Shown piece after piece: positions 43,271-51,265 of a DNA stretch of 64,000 nt (positions are counted from its first letter, which is position 1; every line of letters starts with the position of its first letter). The stretch covers positions 1-64,000 of the forward strand of contig NZ_JAENHP010000030.1 in assembly GCF_016834655.1 (NCBI RefSeq), read 5' to 3'. A program made the position numbers and the translations under genes. Source of the stretch: Paractinoplanes ovalisporus (GTDB lineage: Bacteria > Actinomycetota > Actinomycetes > Mycobacteriales > Micromonosporaceae). The notes under the pieces were generated by a model, which had not been told where the DNA came from, did not search any database, and worked only from the letters and a program-made list of their open reading frames with translations.

Positions 43271-44998
43271 GGTGCGGTTGGCCCACGCGAAGTAGGGGAT
43301 CGCGCCCGCCGTCCCGTGCCCGGCCACCGGCACGCTGACCCCGACCATCGACTCGGCGATGTCGGGCCGGGGCACCAGTTCCGGCGCGCGGCCGGCGTCG
43401 AACGTCAACTCCTCGATCTCCGTACGGGCGGGGGCGTCGGCCGATTCGAGGCAGTACACGAGCGGACCCCGTTCCAGCGCGACGCACCCCCGTACGGCGT
43501 CGATCCGGGGATCCGGCGCGGTCACCCGGGCCGGCAGGTCGAGACGCAGCTCGGCCACATCACCCGCCCGCCACCGCCGGTGCCGTTTGACCACGCCGGG
43601 ACCGACCGCCGAAGTGCCGTCGGGGCCGGTCAGGGTCGCCGCCCGAGACCAGCGGGGCACCCGCAACGACAGGGTCCACGGTTCCGGCGGCGTCGCGGCG
43701 ACGGTCACGGTGACACGGCCGTCCCACGGGTAGCCGGTTCGGACCCGCAGCTGGATCGGGCCCGAGGCGATGTCGGCCGACGCGTACTGGTGCAGTTGGA
43801 CACCGCTGACGTCGTACGTCGCCAGGTATTGCGGCCACGAACTGAGCAGGCGCATCAGGTTGGGCGGGCAGCACGCGCACCGGTACCAGGGTTGCCGTAG
43901 CCCGTCGTCGCCCGGGGCGCGGTGGGTGCGGCGCTGCAGCGGGTTTGTGTAGAAGAACCGGGTTCCGGTCAGGGACAACCCGCCGAGCACCCCGTTGAAC
44001 ATGGCCCGCTCGATCGCGTCGGCGTACCCGGGATCGCCGGTGGCCAGCAGCAGCCGCCAGGCCAGCATGACGCTCGCGATGGCGGCACAGGTTTCCGCGT
44101 ACGCACGGTCGGGCGGCAGCTCGTACGGATCGCCGAACGCCTCGTCGCGGTGCCGGCTGCCCAGCCCGCCGGTCAGGTAGGTGCGGGTGCGGGTCATGTC
44201 GTCCCAGCGGCGGCGCACCGCGGCCAGCAACCGGTCGTCGCCGAGTTCGACCGCCACGTCCACCGCACCGCAGTCCAGATAGAGCTGCCTCACGGCGTGC
44301 CCCGCGACCTCGGCGGCGTCACGGACCGGTTCGTGGTCCTGCCAGTAGGCCGCGCCGAACCGGTCCGCACCCGGCAAGATGCCCCGGCCACGCAGCTCGA
44401 TCATGCTGGCGGCCCTCTCGGCGTGCCGCCGGTCGCCGGTCACCCGTCCCAGTTCGACCAGGGCCATTTCGATTCCGGGATGGCCGTCGACCAGCTTCTC
44501 GGGCACGTGGGCGACCGCCCGCAGCGCCACCGTGAGCAGCCGGTCGTCACCGAGCGCACGCCGCCAGGCGACCGCCGCCTGGATCAAATGGCCCAGGCAG
44601 TAGAGCTCGTGCCCCCACGACAGATCCCGGTAGGGCCCGTTGCCGCCGACGACCTGGACGTAGCTGTTCAGATAGCCGTCGGGGCGCTGGGCGGCGGCGA
44701 CCAGGGCGATCACCTCGTCGGCAGCCGCGGCCAGACCGGGGTCACCGCGCCGGCCGAGTTCCCAACCGGCCGCCTCGAGCCACTTGTAGACGTCGGAGTC
44801 GAGGAACGGCAGGGGATCGGCGGGCCGGTACGTGCCCGGGGCGCCGGCCGCGAGCCGCAAATTGTCGAGGTTTCCGGCCTCACGGAGCTGCTCCAGCCCG
44901 TACGGGAGGGAACTTTCGCGGTTGATCCGGAGGCGCTCGGCCCAGAACCCGTCGGTGATCGAGACCTGGCGGACGTCAAACGAACAGAATCGGGTCAT
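43238..44998 (-). CDS. GH127 beta-L-arabinofuranosidase
   Basis: 586 aa from the ATG at 44998. An alpha/alpha barrel with the family marks: SLPYGLEQLREAGNLDNLRL, WGHELYCLGHLIQA with the conserved Glu, ETCAAIASVMLAWRLL, and the Cys-rich CACCPPNLMRLLSS whose cysteines include the nucleophile and zinc ligands. No signal peptide, so it acts on imported oligosaccharides. Its start overlaps the upstream permease stop by 4 nt (ATGA), tying it to the ABC importer. Other beta-linked L-sugars are possible substrates. Confidence 0.85.
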   Translation of the reverse strand: MTRFCSFDVRQVSITDGFWAERLRINRESSLPYGLEQLREAGNLDNLRLAAGAPGTYRPADPLPFLDSDVYKWLEAAGWELGRRGDPGLAAAADEVIALVAAAQRPDGYLNSYVQVVGGNGPYRDLSWGHELYCLGHLIQAAVAWRRALGDDRLLTVALRAVAHVPEKLVDGHPGIEMALVELGRVTGDRRHAERAASMIELRGRGILPGADRFGAAYWQDHEPVRDAAEVAGHAVRQLYLDCGAVDVAVELGDDRLLAAVRRRWDDMTRTRTYLTGGLGSRHRDEAFGDPYELPPDRAYAETCAAIASVMLAWRLLLATGDPGYADAIERAMFNGVLGGLSLTGTRFFYTNPLQRRTHRAPGDDGLRQPWYRCACCPPNLMRLLSSWPQYLATYDVSGVQLHQYASADIASGPIQLRVRTGYPWDGRVTVTVAATPPEPWTLSLRVPRWSRAATLTGPDGTSAVGPGVVKRHRRWRAGDVAELRLDLPARVTAPDPRIDAVRGCVALERGPLVYCLESADAPARTEIEELTFDAGRAPELVPRPDIAESMVGVSVPVAGHGTAGAIPYFAWANRTPGGMRVWIPR

Positions 44999-45816
44999 TT
45001 CACGGCTCCGCTCATCAGGCCGGCCATGTAGTAGCGCTGCAGCAGCAGATAGACCAGGACGCAGGGGACGATCGAGATGGTGACGCCGGCCTGGAGCATG
45101 CCCCAGTCGGTGCCGCCGAGGCTGGTCTCGGTGCGGGCCGTCGCCAGGATCACCGGCAGCGTGAACTTCTCGCTCGAGCTCATCATCACCAGCGCGCCCA
45201 GGAACTCGTTCCACGACGTGATGAACGCGAACAGGGTGACGGTGACGATCGCCGGCACGGTGGGCGGAATGAAGATCCGCCACAGGGTCTGCAGGGAGGC
45301 CGCGCCGTCCATGACCGCGGCCTCCTCGAGTTCGCGGGGCACGGCGGCGAAGCTGTTGCGCAGCACGTAGAGGCTGAACGGCAACTGGATCGTGGTGTGC
45401 AGGACGGCCAGCCCGACCAGCGAGTTGGTCAGGCCGACCTTGGCGAACATCAGGAACATCGGGGTCAGCAACGCCTGGTAGGGAACGATCAGCGACAGCA
45501 GGAGCACGACGAAGACGAGTTCCTTGAAGGGCAGGCGGAAACGGGCCAGCCCGTACGCGGCGGGGACCGTGAGCAGCAACGTGAGGACGATCGTCAGGAG
45601 CGCGGTGCCGGCGCTGTTGCCCAGATAGGTGAGCAGGCCCTCCTGGTAGTCCCAGAGCCGGCGGTAGCTGTCGAGGCTCAGACCATGCGGCACGTACGTG
45701 GGTGGGGTGGCGGCCGCCTCGGCGGTGGGTTTGACCGAGGCCAGCACCGAGTAGAGCAGCGGCAGCAGCATGACCGTGCAGATGGCGACGCAGGCGGCGG
45801 CGACGAGTTTCTTCAC
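44995..45816 (-). CDS. Sugar ABC transporter permease (MalG type)
   Basis: 273 aa from a GTG at 45816. Six membrane helices, beginning LVAAACVAICTVMLLPLLY. The EAA loop contacting the ATPase is EEAAVMDGAASLQTLWRIFIP. Typical second permease of CUT1 carbohydrate importers. The GTG overlaps the upstream permease stop. No ATPase is encoded in the operon, so a shared MsiK-like ATPase is likely. Confidence 0.9.
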   Translation of the reverse strand: MKKLVAAACVAICTVMLLPLLYSVLASVKPTAEAAATPPTYVPHGLSLDSYRRLWDYQEGLLTYLGNSAGTALLTIVLTLLLTVPAAYGLARFRLPFKELVFVVLLLSLIVPYQALLTPMFLMFAKVGLTNSLVGLAVLHTTIQLPFSLYVLRNSFAAVPRELEEAAVMDGAASLQTLWRIFIPPTVPAIVTVTLFAFITSWNEFLGALVMMSSSEKFTLPVILATARTETSLGGTDWGMLQAGVTISIVPCVLVYLLLQRYYMAGLMSGAVK

Positions 45817-46679
45817 GATTCGCTCCGCCGGGTCAGCACCAGCTGCACGACGGTGAAGGCCAGGATGGTCACGGCCAGCACCAGCGACAGGGCGGCGCCG
45901 TAGCCGAGCTTGAGATAGGGGAACGAGTTCAGATAGACGAAGAACACCGAGGTCGCGGTCTCGTTCTGCGGCTGGCCGGCGGTCATGATGTAGAACTGGT
46001 CGAACGCCAGCAGCGAGCCGATCACGCTGATCAGGGTGACCAGCAGGACCGTCCGCATGGTCAGCGGCAGCAACACCCGACTGACCCGCTGCCAGTAGCC
46101 GGCGCCGTCGACCAGGCTGGCCTCGGTGATCTCGGACGGCACGGCCTGGATGGCGCCGACGAACAGGATCATCCCGAAGCCGATGACCTTCCAGACCACC
46201 GAGGCGCTGATCGCGAAGTTCGACGTGTCCGCGTCCACCCCCAGCCACAGCACCGGGTGGTCGACGACGCCGAGATCGAGCAGGATCCGGTTGACCACGC
46301 CGAAGTCGGTGCTGAACAGCCAGTACCAGAGCAGGCTCGACACGCCGAGGCCGATGACGACCGGGGCGAACACCACCGTACGGGTGACCGCGCGCATCCG
46401 GGAGGCGGGCGCGGTCAGCAGGGCCAGCAGATAGCCGCCGACGATCAGCACCGGGGTGACGAGCAGCGTGTATTTCAGCGTGAACAGGAACGACACCCAG
46501 AACTGCCGGTCCGCGAACGCCTGCCGGTAGTTGTCCAGCCCGATCCAGCGCGGCGCGCTGATCAGCGACCACTGGTGCAGCGACATCCAGATCATCCGGC
46601 CCAGCGGATAGACCGTGAAGACGAGCACGAACGCCAGCGCCGGCGCCACATAGGCCAGACCCACCCACCGGTTGCGCAT
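45813..46679 (-). CDS. Sugar ABC transporter permease (MalF type)
   Basis: 288 aa, six helices (GLAYVAPALAFVLVFTVYPL at the start). EAA loop: ITEASLVDGAGYWQRVSRVLLP. Pairs with the second permease to form the channel for the lipoprotein encoded 10 nt upstream. Confidence 0.9.
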   Translation of the reverse strand: MRNRWVGLAYVAPALAFVLVFTVYPLGRMIWMSLHQWSLISAPRWIGLDNYRQAFADRQFWVSFLFTLKYTLLVTPVLIVGGYLLALLTAPASRMRAVTRTVVFAPVVIGLGVSSLLWYWLFSTDFGVVNRILLDLGVVDHPVLWLGVDADTSNFAISASVVWKVIGFGMILFVGAIQAVPSEITEASLVDGAGYWQRVSRVLLPLTMRTVLLVTLISVIGSLLAFDQFYIMTAGQPQNETATSVFFVYLNSFPYLKLGYGAALSLVLAVTILAFTVVQLVLTRRSES

Positions 46680-46689
46680 GACGGCTCCC

Positions 46690-48006
46690 CTAGGACTTGG
46701 CGGCTATGTCCTTCATCGCTGTCTTGGCGTCGGCGATGACCGTGTCGAGGTTGTCGTCGGTGTAGTAGGCCCGTTGCAGCATCTTGAGCCACGGGCCCTG
46801 CGGCGAGTTGATCTGCTCGAAGAACGTCAGCGTGTACGGCGTGCGGCCGACGGTCAGCGCCTTGGCCACGTCCTGCACCAGCGGTTCGGCCTGGAAGTAC
46901 TTGTTGTCGACCATGTCGCTGCGGGTCGTCAGGTTGAGCGCCTTCGCGTACACCTCGACCTGCACGTCGTCGGAGAGCAGGAACTTCATGAAGTTGACGG
47001 CGTCGGCGACCCGCTTGCTGCCCTTGGGGACCACGACGAGGTCACCGCCGATGAACGAGGCGCTGGAGCCCGCGGTCATGCCGGGCAGCAGGGCGATGCC
47101 GAACTTCATCGACGGGTTCTGCTGACGGGCCAGGGTGATGTTGAAGTTGCCGGTGCCCATCATGCCGACCTTGCCCGAGCCGAACTGCAGGTGGAACGTC
47201 TCGCCGTTCTCGGTGCGGTCGCCGTTGTGCACGTTGCCGGCCTTGACCATGTCCCGCTCGAACTGCAGCACCTGTTTGACGCCGTCACCCACGAGCGGCT
47301 CGTCGCCCGGCCCGGCCGCCTCGATCTTGGCGCCGGACGCCCACATCAGCGGGCCGACCGTGAAGATGTTGCAGCCCGCGCAGTTGCCGGGCAGGTAGTA
47401 GCCCTTGACGTCGCCGCCCAGCGCAGTGATCTTGTCGGCGTACGTGCGGAGCTCGGGCAGGCTGGCCGGCGGCTTGTCCGGGTCGAGACCGGCCCGCTGG
47501 AACAGATCCTTGTTGTAGAACAGCGCCGACACGTCGGCATAGAGCGGAACCCCGTACAGCCGTTCCTCGAAGGTCGCGACCGTCATGTGTCCCTTGCTGG
47601 CCGTGCTCAGTTCGGACCAGCCGTTGAGCCGGTCGGTGAGGTCGACCAGCTGGCCCGCCTTCTCGAACTGCGGCGCATAGATCAGGTCCATGCCCATCAG
47701 ATCGGGCACCTGCCCCGAGGCGATGCCCTGGGCGATCTTGCCGACCATCTCGGTGTGCGGGATGTAGGTCAGCTTGACCGGGCAGTCCGGGTTCTTGGCG
47801 TTCCATGCCGCGACCAGCATGTCCACCATCTCTTTGTTGCCACCCGAGCGCTCCCACATGGTGAGCTCGCCGCTGCTCGCGCAGCTCGTCGTGGCCGCCA
47901 CGTTCTGGCCGGCGGTGGATTCCGGTGACTCAGCCTCCTGGGAGCAGCCCGCGACCCCGATCATGGCCGCGACCGTCAGGAGGGACAACCGCTGGCGGGT
48001 CCTCAT
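46690..48006 (-). CDS. Sugar-binding lipoprotein of an ABC importer
   Basis: 438 aa from the ATG at 48006, preceded by AGGAGG. Lipoprotein signal with lipobox VAGC. The mature part is a family 1 extracellular solute-binding protein: ELTMWERSGGNKEMVDML, YGVPLYADVSALFYNKDLF, GKVGMMGTGNFNI. It captures the sugar outside the membrane; with GH127 in the operon, arabinose-containing oligosaccharides are the likely ligand. Confidence 0.9.
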   Translation of the reverse strand: MRTRQRLSLLTVAAMIGVAGCSQEAESPESTAGQNVAATTSCASSGELTMWERSGGNKEMVDMLVAAWNAKNPDCPVKLTYIPHTEMVGKIAQGIASGQVPDLMGMDLIYAPQFEKAGQLVDLTDRLNGWSELSTASKGHMTVATFEERLYGVPLYADVSALFYNKDLFQRAGLDPDKPPASLPELRTYADKITALGGDVKGYYLPGNCAGCNIFTVGPLMWASGAKIEAAGPGDEPLVGDGVKQVLQFERDMVKAGNVHNGDRTENGETFHLQFGSGKVGMMGTGNFNITLARQQNPSMKFGIALLPGMTAGSSASFIGGDLVVVPKGSKRVADAVNFMKFLLSDDVQVEVYAKALNLTTRSDMVDNKYFQAEPLVQDVAKALTVGRTPYTLTFFEQINSPQGPWLKMLQRAYYTDDNLDTVIADAKTAMKDIAAKS

Positions 48007-48097
48007 CCCTGGTGCCTCCTGTCGAGTTGTCCCGGCCGCTCGGGCGTCGCATCCGTTCGTCTCCGACGGCCGGGTTATCGGGACCGTACCGGTACCG

Positions 48098-48123
48098 CAT
48101 ACGTTTGCGTACATACGTTTGCG
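48098..48123. promoter_or_regulatory. Direct repeats, probable LacI-type operator of the sugar operon
   Basis: CATACGTTTGCG occurs twice, at 48098-48109 and 48112-48123, a 14-nt period, about 90 nt before the lipoprotein start. The half-sites resemble LacI-family boxes (CGCAAACG on the other strand). The LacI gene at 42140 is the obvious candidate binder. Confidence 0.6.
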
Positions 48124-48373
48124 GCAACTGCGAAAAGTCCTCCACCGTTGGTCGAGGCATCCATCGGGACGAAGGCGTGGCCGATCTGCACCTGCAGACC
48201 GAGCTCGGCGACGGCTGGATCAGTCAGAAGATCGATGTCGTAGCGGGGTGGTGGGTACGGACCGCTGCTCACGCCGAGGGCCACGGCCCGGCGAGCTGGC
48301 CGCTGGCGCGTCCAGAACGCTCACCGAGCCGCGGCGACCTGCGTGAATGGTTGCGCCCAAGAACCCCTGCCGG
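48124..48373. other. Intergenic region without a recognised gene
   Basis: About 250 nt between the sugar-operon operator and the small gene at 48374. A minus-strand frame through it (LQVQIGHAFVPMDAST) lacks a convincing start and family, so I do not call a gene. Confidence 0.4.
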
Positions 48374-48766
48374 TCATCCGCCGACCAGGGGGACCAGCCG
48401 GATGAACGAGACCTCGTTGTCGTCGCGCAGGTCGATCAGCTCGTCGAGGCTGTCGATCTGCCGGTCGCGGGTCAGCATCACGAAACCGTTGCGCCCGAAC
48501 GCCTCACATGCCGCATCCGCCTGCGCTTCCCAGTCCACGCGTTCGCGGCCCGGAAGCTTGAACCCCTGCGGTGTCTCGGTCGCGGCCGCCGGCCGGACCA
48601 GTCCCCGGAACACATCCCCGCCCGTGGCGTTGAACCGGGCCACCTCTTCCCGCACCCGCAGCCGGACCAGTTCCCGCGCCGTGATCCGATCAGGCAACCC
48701 CGGCAGCAGCCACGAGTCGATCTCGCGCCCGCTCATGGTCTCGTCTCGCATCAGCGCCTCAGCCAT
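48374..48766 (-). CDS. Hypothetical protein downstream of DUF4132 gene
   Basis: 130 aa, MAEALMRDETMSGREIDSWL at the start, then LPDRITARELVRLRVREEVARFN and FVMLTRDRQIDSLDELIDL. Soluble, helix-rich, no signal. I do not know the function. It lies about 240 nt downstream of the DUF4132 gene on the same strand, separated by a GC-rich minisatellite; a functional link is plausible from order only. Confidence 0.6.
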   Translation of the reverse strand: MAEALMRDETMSGREIDSWLLPGLPDRITARELVRLRVREEVARFNATGGDVFRGLVRPAAATETPQGFKLPGRERVDWEAQADAACEAFGRNGFVMLTRDRQIDSLDELIDLRDDNEVSFIRLVPLVGG

Positions 48767-48818
48767 GCCCTACCGCCTCCCACTCCCACTCACCCCGAAC
48801 CGCCATCCGCGCCGCGCC

Positions 48819-48965
48819 CCGTTCTCCGCGCGGCCCCTGTTCCGCGCGGCCCCTGTTCCGTGCGTCGCCCTGTTCCGCGCGCCGCCCTGTTCCACGCGCC
48901 GCCCCGTTCTCCGCGCCACCCTCGCTCGCCGCGCTGCGTCCGTTCACCGCGCGGCCCGCTCGCCG
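48819..48965. repeat. GC-rich minisatellite
   Basis: About seven to eight imperfect units of 17-18 nt resembling CCCTGTTCCGCGCGGC lie head to tail between the DUF4132 gene and the gene at 48374. Units differ by a few bases. It could form hairpins or slip during replication; it is probably non-coding. Confidence 0.75.
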
Positions 48966-49004
48966 TGCGCGGCCAACACCGACTGCTGCCGCGTCCCCGG
49001 TGAC

Positions 49005-51257
49005 CTACGCCGGCCGCGGGAGCTGGCGCAGGATCGTTGCGTCGGTGATTTTCTCGTCGGCCGCCAGCAGGAACGCCTTCGACAGGATCAGGCTCAACCG
49101 CTCGTCGTCGTCGAACGGCAGGCTCACCCGCGCCGATCGTCCGGCGGGCACGATGCACAGGTAGGCGTCGTTCGGCTCCATGAGGATGTTGCCCGACCCG
49201 AGATGGATCTTGTAGGTGGCGCGGCTGCCCCGGACCCGCAGGAACCGGTCGGTCAGCTCGCACTTCGAGCCGATCGCAAGCCGTGGCAGCAACCGCGCCA
49301 GCACATCCCGCCGCACCTCGGCACTGCCGGTCAGCGCCCCGAACCCGGCCGTCTGCCAGTACATGCCGAACGGATGCTCACCCCGGTCGGCCCACGTGTC
49401 GTCGGCCGCGATCGACGTCACCCCGACGAACAGGTCGACGTCACGCATCGCCTCGCTGAGCACCCGCGCCGGAACGTCGGTGACCGGCACCGGCTCCCAC
49501 CGCCGGCCCGCACGCACGGCGAACCGCACCTGGTCGGTCGAGCAGTGCTCCACTGTGTAGCTGGGGGCCTCCACCTCGCCCGCGATCTCGTGCCGGAACG
49601 ACGCCTGCCACGTGCCGGCCGCGAGCTCCCGAACCGCCTCGCTGTGATAGCCGCCGTCCCACGTGCCGAGGTAGGACGCCGACCAGTTCCGCACCCGCAT
49701 CAGCGCGTTGGCCTGCCGGTAGCGCAGAATGTGCCCCGCGAACCGGTTGGAATAGGCCCGGGTCTGCTCCTCGGCCGGCGTCAGTCGGTAGACCTCGCGG
49801 AACGCCTGCTTGAACGGCTGCCGGATCCCGGCCGTGGTGATCGTGTCACGCCAGGCCGCCACCTCGGCCGCGTCGGCCAGCACCGGATGCCACAGCCGCA
49901 CGACCCACCCGGCCCCGCCCGCGCCGCCGACCCGCCACTCGTCGCCGGCGGCCTCGGGCAGCCCGGTCGTCCACTCCCGGCCGTCGGCTGACACCTGCCA
50001 CAGCAGTCGCCGCGCCACCGTGCCGGTGATCGGGTGTCGCGCATAGCGTTCCACCCAGGTCTCCCATTTCCACGTACGGTCGTGGGCCAGCAGATCTTCC
50101 AGCCGGGCGCGCTCGAGCCCCAGCGTCTTGTTGAGCGCCTTCACGAGGGTCTTCGCCTCGCCCGTGCGGGAAAGGGCCTTCGCCTTGTCACCCACGATCT
50201 CGACCGCGTCGCCGTGCCGATCGATGTCGTGGGTCTCGACGGTGAGTTCCAGAGCCTCGCCCGGCGCCCACCCGCGGGCCGCCCCGAGCCGGTCGAGCGC
50301 GTCACGCACCCGCACCCGCAACGGCTTGCTGCGGCAGGTCACCGCGAGCCGCGCCAGGGCCGCCGCCGGCGCGTCACCCGGCCGGTCGGCCACCGCCTCG
50401 ACTGCCGAGGCCGCCGTGCGGGACGCCCGCGCGTAAGCCCCGCGCCCGTACGGTTCACCGGCCACCTGTGCGACCCGCGCGATCAGCGCTGTCGCCTCGT
50501 CACCCGGATCGGCCGCGGCCATCCAGACCAGGCCCCGCAGCAGCTGGTCGTGGAAGTCGTCGAGCGGGCCGGCCTCCTCGGTGAAGGTGGCGAGCACGGT
50601 CGTGACCGCCGACGGCACCGCCGGTGAGGCCGCGACCAGCTGCTCGGCCTGGCGCAGCCACGTCTTCGTCGGCGCCGGTTTCGCCAGCGTGTCCGCGAAT
50701 TCCAACGCCGCGATCACCGCCGGATCGGCCGCGAGCCCGCCCAGCCGCCGCCGCGTGGTCACCCCGAACCCGTCGCGCTCGGGCAGCAGATGGGCCGGCA
50801 ACCCGCCGCCGAGCCGGGCCAGCACCTCGCCGTAACGCGCGGCCAGCGGACGGCGGATGTCAGTCGGCATGCCCCACCGCTCGGAGACGTCGGCCAGCAC
50901 CGCCCGCAGCACCGGCTCGAACGGCGCCAGCTGCTCGACGGACAGCTGCGACGCGATGATGACCGGCAGGTGGAAGACCCGCCCGTCATACTTGGTCGTG
51001 GACTCGCGGCTCACATGCAGCGCCCAGGCCAGATCGTCTTCCGTCCACGGCGTCGGCGCCGCCGCGACCTCGTAGATCTCCGGATCGCGCAGATAGACCG
51101 GGCCGCTGATGTCGGCGGCGTAGCGATGCCACTGTTTGGAGATCAGCCGCTGCCGCGCACCGTCCCACTCCTCACTCTCCACCTCCGTGACCACGGTCGG
51201 CGTGACATCGCGCGTCTCCGGGCGCGGACCGGGAATCAGGGAGAGCCAGCTGTCCAT
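49005..51257 (-). CDS. DUF4132-domain protein
   Basis: 750 aa from the ATG at 51257. An N-terminal helical repeat-like part leads to the C-terminal DUF4132 region: WETWVERYARHPITGTVARRLLW, ITTAGIRQPFKQAFREVYRL, TRAYSNRFAGHILRYRQANAL, and RVRGSRATYKIHLGSGNILM. The family occurs near MolR/WGR proteins and metal- or DNA-repair-related loci; the function is unknown. No membrane or export signal. Its stop is near the minisatellite, and it is 8 nt downstream of the cydC stop on the same strand. Confidence 0.82.
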   Translation of the reverse strand: MDSWLSLIPGPRPETRDVTPTVVTEVESEEWDGARQRLISKQWHRYAADISGPVYLRDPEIYEVAAAPTPWTEDDLAWALHVSRESTTKYDGRVFHLPVIIASQLSVEQLAPFEPVLRAVLADVSERWGMPTDIRRPLAARYGEVLARLGGGLPAHLLPERDGFGVTTRRRLGGLAADPAVIAALEFADTLAKPAPTKTWLRQAEQLVAASPAVPSAVTTVLATFTEEAGPLDDFHDQLLRGLVWMAAADPGDEATALIARVAQVAGEPYGRGAYARASRTAASAVEAVADRPGDAPAAALARLAVTCRSKPLRVRVRDALDRLGAARGWAPGEALELTVETHDIDRHGDAVEIVGDKAKALSRTGEAKTLVKALNKTLGLERARLEDLLAHDRTWKWETWVERYARHPITGTVARRLLWQVSADGREWTTGLPEAAGDEWRVGGAGGAGWVVRLWHPVLADAAEVAAWRDTITTAGIRQPFKQAFREVYRLTPAEEQTRAYSNRFAGHILRYRQANALMRVRNWSASYLGTWDGGYHSEAVRELAAGTWQASFRHEIAGEVEAPSYTVEHCSTDQVRFAVRAGRRWEPVPVTDVPARVLSEAMRDVDLFVGVTSIAADDTWADRGEHPFGMYWQTAGFGALTGSAEVRRDVLARLLPRLAIGSKCELTDRFLRVRGSRATYKIHLGSGNILMEPNDAYLCIVPAGRSARVSLPFDDDERLSLILSKAFLLAADEKITDATILRQLPRPA

Positions 51258-51265
51258 GCGCGGAA

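Noticed and set aside
43238..45283. Longer frame fusing GH127 with upstream sequence
   Set aside because: The part beyond 44998 is an off-frame reading of the permease; ATG at 44998 overlaps the permease stop as expected in a coupled operon.
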